59,768 nucleotides of DNA. Source: Collinsella sp. Its GTDB lineage: Bacteria; Actinomycetota; Coriobacteriia; Coriobacteriales; Coriobacteriaceae. The DNA lies in contig JAHAAK010000011.1 of NCBI GenBank assembly GCA_018376905.1, positions 1 through 59,768 of the forward strand. The letters are read 5' to 3'. Position numbers and translations under genes: made by a program. Positions 46,551-54,444 of this stretch are shown in pieces. The notes under the pieces are model-generated. The model saw only the letters and a program-made list of their open reading frames with translations, made no database searches and was not told the DNA's origin. Every line of letters begins with the position of its first letter. Positions within the stretch are counted from its first letter, which is position 1.

Positions 46551-47727
46551 ACGTCGCCCCCAATTCCCCGATAACCGCATCGGCGCCCGACGTGCGGAAA
46601 AGCTCGCGGCGCTCGGCGTCGAACACGACCGCGGCGATGTCGCATGCGCCCGCCGCGCGGCGGCGCAACCTGTCCTCGATTGCCGCAGCGAGCGAGGCGC
46701 GCGCAGCGTCCCCCACGCCGGCGGCCTCGATTACCTCGAGCGCCGCCGTGGTCGTGACCGACGACATGATCTCGCACACGGTCTTCGCGCCCGCGCCGGC
46801 CAAGGCCGCGTGGGCGGCCAGAATCTCCGCGCGGCAGTCGGCGGTACGCGAATGGGTGTCCATGATGCCGCCCGCGACCTTCACAAGCTTGCCGATGTGC
46901 CCCACAAGAAGGACATTGGTAAATCCCTCGCGAACGCAGCAATCAATCGCATCGCCCACAAAGTTGGAGATGAAGACCACCGGCGCACCGTTTAGGTGGA
47001 AATGCCCCGAGATGAACTGCGCGCCGTAGTTGCCGGGCGTGAGCACGACTCCGCGCCGCCCCATAGCCGCATGCTGCCGGATCTCGAGCTCGATGCTGTC
47101 GCGCAAGGCAGCGAGGCTGCGCGGCTCGACGATGCCCGTCGTTCCCAGGATGGAGATGCCGTCCTCTATCCCCAGGTGCGGGTTGAAGGTCTTTTCGGCA
47201 AGGGCAACACCCTCGGGTACCGAAATCGTCACAGCAATGTTTCCAGAAAAGCCGTGCGCGGCGCACACCTCACGCACCGCCGAAGTAATCATCGCGCGCG
47301 GCGTCGCGTTGATGGCGGCCGCCCCCACCGGCTGCTCGAGCCCGGGCAACGTCACGCGCCCCACGCCCACGCCGCCATCGACGGAAACTTCCGATTCGTG
47401 CGCGGGCACGTCCTTGCTGCCCGCAGCACCCGTGCCCGACCCCGCATGTTCCACGCGCGCGTACACGAGCACGCCGTCGGTCACATCGGCATCGTCGCCT
47501 GCGTCCTTTCGCACGGCGCACTGGGCGCTCCCCTCGCCGATGCATGCGTCGACCACATCCGTCTCGACGGGCAGCCCGCCGGGGGTGACGACCGACACGC
47601 GGCCGACGGGCTTTCGTGACAAGAGCATCTCGCAGGCCGCCTTCGCCGCGAGCGCGGCGCAGCTCCCCGTGGTGTAGCCGCAGCGCAGGCGGGTCGTCCC
47701 GGTATATATGTAGTGCTCGAAGGCCAC
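46543..47727 (-). CDS. cbiD: Cobalt-precorrin-5B C1-methyltransferase
   Basis: A 394-residue enzyme specific to the anaerobic pathway. RCGYTTGSCAALAAKAA near the start, TPGGLPVETDV, LGTTGIVEPRS, TPGNYGAQF and LLVGHIGKLVKVAGGIMDTHS are CbiD signatures. The start is GTG 47727, one base after the cbiF stop. The middle holds an insert-like Gly/Ala/Ser stretch (HAGSGTGAAGSKD) not needed for the fold. The end overlaps the cbiL remnant. Confidence 0.93.
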   Translation of the reverse strand: MAFEHYIYTGTTRLRCGYTTGSCAALAAKAACEMLLSRKPVGRVSVVTPGGLPVETDVVDACIGEGSAQCAVRKDAGDDADVTDGVLVYARVEHAGSGTGAAGSKDVPAHESEVSVDGGVGVGRVTLPGLEQPVGAAAINATPRAMITSAVREVCAAHGFSGNIAVTISVPEGVALAEKTFNPHLGIEDGISILGTTGIVEPRSLAALRDSIELEIRQHAAMGRRGVVLTPGNYGAQFISGHFHLNGAPVVFISNFVGDAIDCCVREGFTNVLLVGHIGKLVKVAGGIMDTHSRTADCRAEILAAHAALAGAGAKTVCEIMSSVTTTAALEVIEAAGVGDAARASLAAAIEDRLRRRAAGACDIAAVVFDAERRELFRTSGADAVIGELGATYE

Positions 47728-47728
47728 G

Positions 47729-48520
47729 CTAGCTATTCGCCTTCCGATACCCCGTGGCAAACGAAGGGTCGTAAAGCTTGCTGCGCTCGTACGACCCCGC
47801 TTGCGCACCGTTGTGCGCAAGCCCGCCGCGAGCTCCGAGCACGCGGCCCACCACCACGAGCGCCGTGCGGTCGATGCCCTCTCGCGCGCCCGCATCGGCG
47901 AGCGTGCCCACTGTGCAGCGCACCACGCGCTCCTCAGGCCAGGTCGCCTTGTACACGAGCGCCGCCGGCTCATCGGAGCTGCGGCCCGCGGCCAAAAGCT
48001 CGGCGGAAAGCTCGGCGAGCATACCCGAGCTCAGGAAGATGACCATAGTCGAGCCGCTTTCCGCCATGGTGCGCATGCCCTCGCCCGCGGGCATGGGGGT
48101 GCGCCCGGAAAGCCGCGTGATCACGACCGACTGGCTGATTCCCGGCAGCGTGTATTCCTGGCGAAGCGCCGCCGCGGCACCGCAAAAGCTCGACACGCCG
48201 GGCACCACCTCGTAGTCCACGCCGCGCGCGTCGAGCGCGTCCATCTGCTCCTGGATGGCGCCGTACAGGCACGGGTCGCCCGTGTGCAGGCGCACCACTT
48301 CCTCGCCCCGTGCATCCGCCGCGCACATCACGTCGAGCACTTCCTCCAAGGTCATGTGCGCGCTGTCGTAGACGACGCAGGATTCCTTGCACTCAGCGAG
48401 CAGCTCGGGGTTCACAAGGCTCCCCGCCCAAACGACCACGTCGGCCGCGCGCAGAAGGCGCGCCCCACGCAGCGTGATAAGGTCGGCGGCGCCCGAGCCT
48501 GCGCCAACGATATGAATCAT
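47729..48520 (-). CDS. cbiF: Precorrin-4 / cobalt-precorrin-4 C11-methyltransferase
   Basis: A 263-residue tetrapyrrole methylase. HIVGAGSGAADLITLRGARLL, VWAGSLVNPELL, HTGDPCLYGAIQEQ, VPGVSSFCGAAAAL and VYKATWPEERVVR match CobM/CbiF. The ATG at 48520 follows GGAAGG. It is the first gene of the minus-strand operon. Its ~190-base leader back to the divergent promoter shows no cobalamin-riboswitch consensus. Confidence 0.94.
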   Translation of the reverse strand: MIHIVGAGSGAADLITLRGARLLRAADVVVWAGSLVNPELLAECKESCVVYDSAHMTLEEVLDVMCAADARGEEVVRLHTGDPCLYGAIQEQMDALDARGVDYEVVPGVSSFCGAAAALRQEYTLPGISQSVVITRLSGRTPMPAGEGMRTMAESGSTMVIFLSSGMLAELSAELLAAGRSSDEPAALVYKATWPEERVVRCTVGTLADAGAREGIDRTALVVVGRVLGARGGLAHNGAQAGSYERSKLYDPSFATGYRKANS

Positions 48521-48650
48521 CCGAGCCTTCCTTCCCGTTTCTCATCGCAACCGTTTACGCCGCCATTCGCGCAGCGGGCAAAACACGGCGCCTGCGGCAG
48601 CAATGGGCGCAAATACGCAGGCAGGAGGCGCAATGCCGCCCGCCCTGGGC

Positions 48651-48679
48651 TTTGACACGTTCACAAGTGCCCACTATCA
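48651..48679 (+). promoter_or_regulatory. Strong sigma-70-type promoter for the cbiK operon
   Basis: TTGACA (48651-48656), a 17-base spacer and TATCAT (48674-48679). It would start transcription near 48686, just ahead of the riboswitch. Confidence 0.7.
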
Positions 48680-48735
48680 TAGTAAAAGTTTCGGCAACGA
48701 GCATATGACAATCGGATAAAAGGAAATGACCGGCG

Positions 48736-48900
48736 CGGCGCCCGCACAGCCCGCGCTGGCTTGCGGAGGGAACCAGGTGGGAATCCTGGGCAAGGGACAT
48801 TACTGTATAGGACGCGCGGGCGAACCGCCTCGCGCCCCAAGCCAGACTGCTTCGCCTTTTCCTCACGGCATCGCCGTGGCGTTAGCTCCTTGTGAACCCC
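48736..48900 (+). ncRNA. Cobalamin riboswitch
   Basis: The core GGGAACCAGGTGGGAATCCT (48768-48787) followed by GGGCAAGGGACATTACTGTA fits the conserved GGGAA-xxx-GGTG-xx-AATCC...ACTGT block of the B12 riboswitch. CTGGCTTG (48756-48763) pairs with CAAGCCAG (48838-48845), and ACGGC-ATC-GCCGT (48866-48878) is a likely late hairpin for the kissing interaction. It lies between a strong promoter and cbiK, so the exported chelatase and ABC genes are predicted to be switched off by cobalamin. The outer ends are approximate. Confidence 0.85.
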
Positions 48901-48978
48901 GAGGGGTGCGCTTTTCTTTCGCTTGTGCCGACAAGCAACTGTCGCCGGGGGACCGGCAAACCGAGGAAAGGAAAAACC

Positions 48979-49905
48979 ATGTCCGACCAGATGTCACGCC
49001 GCGGCTTCATGAGCGCCGCAGCAACCGGAGCCGTCGCGCTCGCCGGAGTCGCGCTCGCGGGCTGCTCCAACACCTCCGCAAGTTCCGAAAAATCGAGTGA
49101 AAAGGAGAAGGCCGTGAAGCCGGTCATCCTCGTCACGAGCTTCGGCACGAGCTACAACGACTCGCGCCACATCACCATCGGCGCCATCGAAGACGCTATC
49201 CGCGAGAAGTACTGGCAGGACTACGACATCCGCCGCGCCTTCACCGCGCAGATCATCATCGACAAGCTGAAGAAGCGCGACGGCATCACGATCGACAACA
49301 TGACCGAGGCGCTCGACCGCTGCGTGGAAGACGGCGTGAAGGAAATCGTCGTGCAGCCGACGCATCTCATGGGTGGCCTGGAATACACCGACGTGAAAGA
49401 CGAGCTCGACAAGTACGCCGACAAGTTCGACAAAATCTCGCTCGGCGATCCGCTGCTCACCTCCGACGACGACTACAAGAAGGTGGCCGCAGCCATTAAG
49501 GAGAACATGGCGTCCTTCGACGACGGCAAGACGGCGCTGTGCCTCATGGGCCACGGCACCGAAGCCGATTCCAACGCCGACTATGCCAAGATGCAGGAAG
49601 TGTTTAAGAACGAGGGCTTGACGCAGTTCTTCGTCGGCACCGTCGAGGCTGAACCGACCTGCGAGGATGTTATCGCCGCCGCGAGCGCCGCAGGCTACAA
49701 GAAGGCCGTGCTCGCGCCGTTCATGGTGGTCGCGGGCGACCACGCGAACAACGACATGGCAGACGAGACCGACCCCGACAGCTGGGCTGCGAAGTTCGTG
49801 GCCGCCGGCTTCGAAGTGACGTGCCTGCTCCAGGGTCTGGGACAGAACGTCGCGGTCGACGACATCTACGTCTCGCACGTGGACGACGCCATCGCCAAGC
49901 TGTAA
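48979..49905 (+). CDS. cbiK: Exported CbiK-type sirohydrochlorin cobaltochelatase (Tat lipoprotein)
   Basis: A 308-residue class II chelatase. The mature part starts with KPVILVTSFGTSYNDSR. The metal-site residues are present: His129 and Glu135 in HLMGGLEY, His192 in MGHGTEAD, His255 in GDHANNDM. Residues 1-29 are a signal: twin-arginine SRRGFM, a hydrophobic stretch and lipobox LAGC (Cys29). So the enzyme should be folded inside, exported by Tat and lipid-anchored outside. Ordinary CbiK is cytoplasmic; a periplasmic form is known from Desulfovibrio. The start at 48979 follows AGGAAAGG. It heads an operon with ABC-transporter genes. Confidence 0.88.
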   Translation: MSDQMSRRGFMSAAATGAVALAGVALAGCSNTSASSEKSSEKEKAVKPVILVTSFGTSYNDSRHITIGAIEDAIREKYWQDYDIRRAFTAQIIIDKLKKRDGITIDNMTEALDRCVEDGVKEIVVQPTHLMGGLEYTDVKDELDKYADKFDKISLGDPLLTSDDDYKKVAAAIKENMASFDDGKTALCLMGHGTEADSNADYAKMQEVFKNEGLTQFFVGTVEAEPTCEDVIAAASAAGYKKAVLAPFMVVAGDHANNDMADETDPDSWAAKFVAAGFEVTCLLQGLGQNVAVDDIYVSHVDDAIAKL

Positions 49906-49914
49906 ACTCGCCGC

Positions 49915-49987
49915 GCACGGGGGCGCCGGTCGCGTCCCCGTGCAACGGGCATGCGCCTTCCCCGACTGACGGCGCATGCCCGTTGCA
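49915..49987 (+). other. Two overlapping hairpins between cbiK and the next lipoprotein gene
   Basis: GCACGGGG (49915-49922) pairs with CCCCGTGC (49936-49943). TGCAACGGGCATGCGCC (49941-49957) pairs perfectly over 17 bases with 49971-49987. They share three bases at 49941-49943, so full forms exclude each other. No T run follows. Partial termination or mRNA protection between the chelatase and transporter genes is plausible. Confidence 0.5.
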
Positions 49988-50050
49988 TTCGCATCCCGCC
50001 CGCCCACCGCACGGCGCGGGCGGTCGAAGCGATTGAAAGGAACCCCCTCC

Positions 50051-50584
50051 ATGTTGAAGAAAACCCTCGCCTTCGCCCTGTCGGCGGCGCTTTTCGCGTT
50101 CTCGCTCGCCGGCTGCGGCGGAAATTCAATCGACAGCGCAAAGGCAAGCGATGCCGATTCCCAGGAAAAGACCGAACAGGCGGCCGATGCGCCCGAGGGC
50201 GCAAGCGCTGCCCCCATCACCGCCGACAAGGTGGCCGACGGCACCTATCCGATCACCGTAGATTCCAGCTCGAACATGTTCAGGATTGTGGACGCCCAGC
50301 TCATCGTGGAAAACGGCTCCATGCACTGCGTGATGACGCTTTCCGGCACGGGCTACGGCAAGCTCTTCATGGGCACGGGCGACGAGGCTGCCGCCGCGAG
50401 CGAGGCCGACTTCATCCCCTATGTGGAAAACGCGGAAGGCAAGTACACCTACGACGTGCCCGTTGAAGCGCTCGACGAGGACACCGCCTGCGCCGCGTGG
50501 AGTATTAGAAAAGAGCAGTGGTACGACCGCACGCTCGTGTTCGAATCCGCCGGCGTCGATCTGCGCGCCGACGCACTGAAGTAA
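50051..50584 (+). CDS. Small lipoprotein with beta-sandwich (NEAT-like) domain
   Basis: A 177-residue protein with a lipoprotein signal (MLKKTLAFALSAALF..., lipobox SLAGC, Cys22), a Ser/Asp/Glu/Ala spacer (~25-55) and one domain (~60-175) containing DGTYPITVDSSSNMFRIVDA and CVMTLSGTGYGKLFMG. The pattern of strands and the Ser/Met/Tyr positions resemble haem-binding NEAT-type domains, and the N-terminal part of the next protein looks like the same domain. I do not recognise the exact family. The context (exported chelatase, B12 riboswitch, BtuCD-like transporter) suggests capture of a corrinoid, cobalt or tetrapyrrole. The ATG follows AAGGAA. Confidence 0.7.
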   Translation: MLKKTLAFALSAALFAFSLAGCGGNSIDSAKASDADSQEKTEQAADAPEGASAAPITADKVADGTYPITVDSSSNMFRIVDAQLIVENGSMHCVMTLSGTGYGKLFMGTGDEAAAASEADFIPYVENAEGKYTYDVPVEALDEDTACAAWSIRKEQWYDRTLVFESAGVDLRADALK

Positions 50585-50588
50585 CGCC

Positions 50589-52160
50589 ATGCGGTCGATT
50601 CTTCCCAAGGGGGAAAGCAGGAAGCGTCGCAGCATCGCGGTGCGCGCGATCGCCTGCGTTCTCGTCGCCCTGTTCGCGCTTCCCTTCGCGGGGTGCAGTG
50701 CGAGCCCGAACGCGACCGGTGGCACGGCAGGCTCTCAGGAATACACTGTGAGCGTCTCGCTCTCCGGCGGGTCAGGGCGCGCAAGCATCGCCTCACCCAC
50801 CACAATTGTGAAGGATGGCGACACCTACACCGCGACCATCACCTGGTCGAGTTCGAACTACGACAAAATGACCGTCAACGGCGTGGACTACGCGCCCGTA
50901 AACGACGGCGGCAACTCCACGTTCGAGATACCCGTCACGCTCGACGAGGACATCGCCGTGTCGGCCGAGACCGTCGCCATGTCGACGCCGCACACCATCG
51001 ACTACACGCTCCACTTCGACTCATCCACCATGAAGGAGAAATCGGGCGACGATGCAAGCGGCGGCTCCCCTGCGGGAACGGCTTCAAGCGCCGCGGCCGA
51101 CTTCCACAACGCCGATTTGGGCTGCGGCTGGGAGCCGACGGGGGCGCTTCAGCTTGAATACGCCGAGCACTTCACTGTCGACGAGTACGAAGGCGGCCTG
51201 CGGCTTATCTGCATTTCGAACGGGGAGCGCTTCCTCGTGGTACCGCAAGATGCGAAGGTACCTGATGGGTTGAGCTCCGACATCGCGGTCATAAGGCGTC
51301 CCGCCAACAAGGTGTACCTCGTGTCGTCGGCGACGATGTGCCTGGTCGACGCGCTCGATGCGAACGACAACATCCTCATGTCGGGCACGAAGGCCGACGA
51401 TTGCTCGGTCGCGGGCTTCAAAAGCGCACTCGAAAGTGGGGCGATCGCCTACGGCGGCAAGTACAGCGCGCCCGACTACGAGCGAATATCGGCCTCGGGC
51501 TGCACGCTCGCCATCGAGAACACCATGATCAACCACACGCCCGATGTGAAGGAAAAGCTGCAGAAGCTCGGGCTCGTCGTGCTCACCGAACAGTCGTCGA
51601 GCGAGCCCGAAGCACTCGGGCGCGTCGAGTGGATTAAGCTTTTCGGCGTCCTGTTCGACAAGGAAGACGAGGCCGCGCACCTGTTCAACGAGCAGAAGGC
51701 CCGCGTCGAGCAAACGTCGAGGCTCGCGTCGTCAGGTAAAACCGTGGCGTATTTCTACATTAACTCGAACGGGGCCGCCGTCACGCGGCGGGCGGGCGAC
51801 TACGTGGCGCAGATGATCGAGCTTGCAGGCGGCAACTACGCGCTCGATGACGCGCAGACGGCGTCGACGTCAGGTTCGTCAGTAACGCTCGAAATGGAGC
51901 GCTTCTACGCGACGGCGAAGGATGCCGACATTATCGTCTACAACGGCACCATCGACGAATCGGTTACCACCTTGAACGACTTCGTAGGCAAAAACGCGCT
52001 ATTGTCGCAGTTCAAAGCCGTGAAGAACGGCAACGTCTGGGTCACAAGCGCCGACGTGTACCAGCAGATGACTTCCACCGCCGACATTATCGACGAGCTG
52101 CACGGGGCGTTCACCGGCGATGACGCGAGCAACTTCCATTATCTGAGGAAGCTCGGCTAG
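50589..52160 (+). CDS. Substrate-binding lipoprotein (BtuF/FepB-like) with extra N-terminal domain
   Basis: A 523-residue protein. The N-terminus has a basic region, a hydrophobic core and lipobox PFAGC (Cys36). Residues ~45-150 form a domain like that of the preceding lipoprotein (TIVKDGDTYTATITWSSSNY, STFEIPVTLDEDI). Residues ~190-520 are a helical-backbone periplasmic-binding fold (ENTMINHTPDVKEKLQKLG, VEWIKLFGVLFDKEDEA, VYNGTIDESV), the type serving FecCD/BtuCD transporters. The first domain may bind or pass ligand to the second. The start is four bases after the upstream stop. Confidence 0.85.
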   Translation: MRSILPKGESRKRRSIAVRAIACVLVALFALPFAGCSASPNATGGTAGSQEYTVSVSLSGGSGRASIASPTTIVKDGDTYTATITWSSSNYDKMTVNGVDYAPVNDGGNSTFEIPVTLDEDIAVSAETVAMSTPHTIDYTLHFDSSTMKEKSGDDASGGSPAGTASSAAADFHNADLGCGWEPTGALQLEYAEHFTVDEYEGGLRLICISNGERFLVVPQDAKVPDGLSSDIAVIRRPANKVYLVSSATMCLVDALDANDNILMSGTKADDCSVAGFKSALESGAIAYGGKYSAPDYERISASGCTLAIENTMINHTPDVKEKLQKLGLVVLTEQSSSEPEALGRVEWIKLFGVLFDKEDEAAHLFNEQKARVEQTSRLASSGKTVAYFYINSNGAAVTRRAGDYVAQMIELAGGNYALDDAQTASTSGSSVTLEMERFYATAKDADIIVYNGTIDESVTTLNDFVGKNALLSQFKAVKNGNVWVTSADVYQQMTSTADIIDELHGAFTGDDASNFHYLRKLG

Positions 52161-52164
52161 CGCC

Positions 52165-53205
52165 ATGAGAAGCCGGCTTTCCATGACATACGACGAATCG
52201 GGGCGCGCCGCGCGGTGTCGCGTCGTGACGGCGCTGCTCGCTGTTGCCCTCATCGTGCTCGTCGGGGCCAACCTGTGCATCGGGAGCGTGCTCGTGCCCG
52301 CAGACCACATCCCCGGCATCCTTTCGGGAGGCGCGGCCAATTCCATGGAAATCCAGATCATCTGGGAGATTCGCCTGCCGCGCGTGCTTTCAGCCGTGCT
52401 TCTCGGCGGGGCACTTTCGCTCTCCGGGTTCCTGCTGCAGACGTTTTTCAACAACCCCATCGCCGACCCGTTCATCTTGGGCGTCTCCTCGGGCGCAAAG
52501 TTCGTCGTCGCGCTTACGATGATCGTACTTCTGGGCGCGAACCAGGCCATGTCCTCGCCGGCCATGGTGGCCGCAGCATTTCTGGGCTCGCTTATCACCA
52601 TCGGCTTCGTGCTCCTCATAGCACGGCGCATAAGCTCTATGGCCATGCTCATCGTGGCGGGCGTCATGGTGGGATACATCTGCTCGGCGGCGACGAACTT
52701 CCTCATCGCCTTCGCCGACGACCAGTCCATCGTGAACCTGCACAACTGGTCCTTGGGTAGCTTCTCGGGTTCGAGCTGGGACGACGTCGCGGTCATCGCG
52801 GTCGTGGTGATCACCGTGAGCGCATGCGTATTCGCGATATCGAAGCCCCTTTCCGCCTTCCAGCTGGGAGAAGCCTACGCGAAAAGCGTCGGCGTGAACG
52901 TCTCATGCTTCCGCGTGGTGCTCGTCCTTCTAGCGAGCATGCTCTCCGCCTGCGTGACCGCGTTCGCTGGTCCGGTGTCGTTCGTAGGCATCGCGGTTCC
53001 GCATCTCGTTAAGTCGGCGCTAAAGTCGTCGAAGCCCATCCGCGTGATTCCTGCGTGCTTCTTGGGAGGCGCCATCTTCTGCGCGGGCTGCGATTTAATC
53101 GCGCGCACGCTGTTCTCCCCCGTCGAGCTTTCCATCAGCGCCGTCACCGCCATCTTCGGCGCGCCGGTGGTTATCGCGCTCATGTTGAAGAAGCGGGTGA
53201 GGTAG
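52165..53205 (+). CDS. BtuC/FecCD-family ABC transporter permease
   Basis: A 346-residue permease with about ten predicted membrane helices. IRLPRVLSAVLLGGALSLSG, QTFFNNPIADPFILGVSSGA and AFAGPVSFVGIAVPHLVK are the conserved blocks of the iron-siderophore/cobalamin importer family. It lies four bases after the binding-protein gene and directly abuts the ATPase gene. The substrate is most likely a corrinoid or a cobalt/haem-type tetrapyrrole, judged from the riboswitch and the cob genes. Confidence 0.92.
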   Translation: MRSRLSMTYDESGRAARCRVVTALLAVALIVLVGANLCIGSVLVPADHIPGILSGGAANSMEIQIIWEIRLPRVLSAVLLGGALSLSGFLLQTFFNNPIADPFILGVSSGAKFVVALTMIVLLGANQAMSSPAMVAAAFLGSLITIGFVLLIARRISSMAMLIVAGVMVGYICSAATNFLIAFADDQSIVNLHNWSLGSFSGSSWDDVAVIAVVVITVSACVFAISKPLSAFQLGEAYAKSVGVNVSCFRVVLVLLASMLSACVTAFAGPVSFVGIAVPHLVKSALKSSKPIRVIPACFLGGAIFCAGCDLIARTLFSPVELSISAVTAIFGAPVVIALMLKKRVR

Positions 53206-54444
53206 ATGGGGAAATTTGTGCCGCGGCCCAAAACGCTCCGAGCGGAGTCGAACCTCGAAACCCCGGTCGAAACGCAGGCTGACGGAGCGCCGCTTTTCCG
53301 CATAAGTGACCTGTCGGCGGGCTACGACAAGAAGGTCGTAGTCGAAGGCGTCGATCTGGAGGTTCGCGCGGGCGACGTCGTGGCGCTCATCGGGCCGAAC
53401 GGCTCTGGCAAGTCGACCATCTTGAAAACCATCACACGCCATCTGGCACCGCTTGCCGGCGCGGTCGAGCTCGACGGGCGGGAGATTTCCCGATGGAAGA
53501 CGGCGGAGTTCGCAAGGAACCTTGCCGTTATGCTGACAGATCGCCCCCGGACCGAGCTCCTCACCTGCCGCGATATCGTAGAGGCGGGAAGGCATCCCTA
53601 CACCGGGCGAATGGGCACACTCTCGCCCGACGACCATAGTCGGGTCGATGAGGCCATGAAAACCGCACATGTGGAAGAGCTCGCCGAGCGCGACTTCATG
53701 CAGATAAGCGACGGGCAACGCCAGCGCGTCATGCTCGCGCGCGCCATCGCGCAGGATCCGCGCGTGCTCGTTCTCGACGAGCCCACGTCGTATCTCGATA
53801 TCCGCTACCAGATCGACCTGCTACGAATACTTCGCCACCTTGCGAAATCGCGGAATGTGGCTGTCATCATGTCCATCCACGAACTCGAGCTCGCGCAGAA
53901 AAGCGCCGACAAGGTGATTTGCGTGAAGGACGGCCGGGTCTTCCGCGCCGGCGCACCCGAGGACATATTCACGCGCGAGACGATTGGCGAGCTCTACGGC
54001 CTTCAACATGGCACCTTCAACGAGCGCTTCGGCAGCGTGGAAATTGGGCGCTCACACGGCGATGCGCACACGTTCGTCATCGCCGGCGCAGGTACGGGGT
54101 CAGCTGTGTTTCGCCAGCTCATCCGGCAGGGCAAGGCGTTCTACGCGGGCATTCTGCACGAAGGGGACATCGACTGCGAGCTCGCGCGCGACCTGGCGAC
54201 GGAATGCGTGGCCGAGCGCGCCTTCGAGCCGATCGGGGATAAAACCATAGCCCGCGCCAAAGAGCTCCTCGTCCACTGCGCGCGCCTTATCGTGTGCCCC
54301 GCCGCCTTCGGCACCATAAACGCCCGCAACGCAGAGCTCGTCGAGTTTGCACGCTCGCATGGTATCGAGGTCATGCGAGCGTGCGAAGGCGCATCGGAGG
54401 ATTCCAAAATTGGAGTGGGAAGGATAAACTGGACTTTCTTTTAA
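53206..54444 (+). CDS. BtuD/FecE-family ABC ATPase with C-terminal extension
   Basis: A 412-residue protein. Residues ~30-270 are a normal importer ATPase: Walker A GPNGSGKST, an altered signature ISDGQRQRVMLARAI (Asp for the usual Gly), Walker B VLVLDEPTSYLD and H-loop MSIHE. Residues ~275-412 are an added domain beginning HTFVIAGAGTGSAVFRQLI, with GILHEGDIDCELARDL and CPAAFGTINARNAELVEFA, which looks like a small Rossmann-type nucleotide-binding fold. Typical BtuD or FecE is ~250 residues. The role of the extra part is unknown; it could sense a nucleotide or cobamide. Its ATG abuts the permease stop. Confidence 0.9.
   Translation: MGKFVPRPKTLRAESNLETPVETQADGAPLFRISDLSAGYDKKVVVEGVDLEVRAGDVVALIGPNGSGKSTILKTITRHLAPLAGAVELDGREISRWKTAEFARNLAVMLTDRPRTELLTCRDIVEAGRHPYTGRMGTLSPDDHSRVDEAMKTAHVEELAERDFMQISDGQRQRVMLARAIAQDPRVLVLDEPTSYLDIRYQIDLLRILRHLAKSRNVAVIMSIHELELAQKSADKVICVKDGRVFRAGAPEDIFTRETIGELYGLQHGTFNERFGSVEIGRSHGDAHTFVIAGAGTGSAVFRQLIRQGKAFYAGILHEGDIDCELARDLATECVAERAFEPIGDKTIARAKELLVHCARLIVCPAAFGTINARNAELVEFARSHGIEVMRACEGASEDSKIGVGRINWTFF

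Noticed and set aside
48905..48968. GGCAAACC in the cbiK leader, as in c-di-GMP-I riboswitches
   Set aside because: Only the eight-base block matches; the receptor and second helix are missing and a cobalamin riboswitch already explains the leader.
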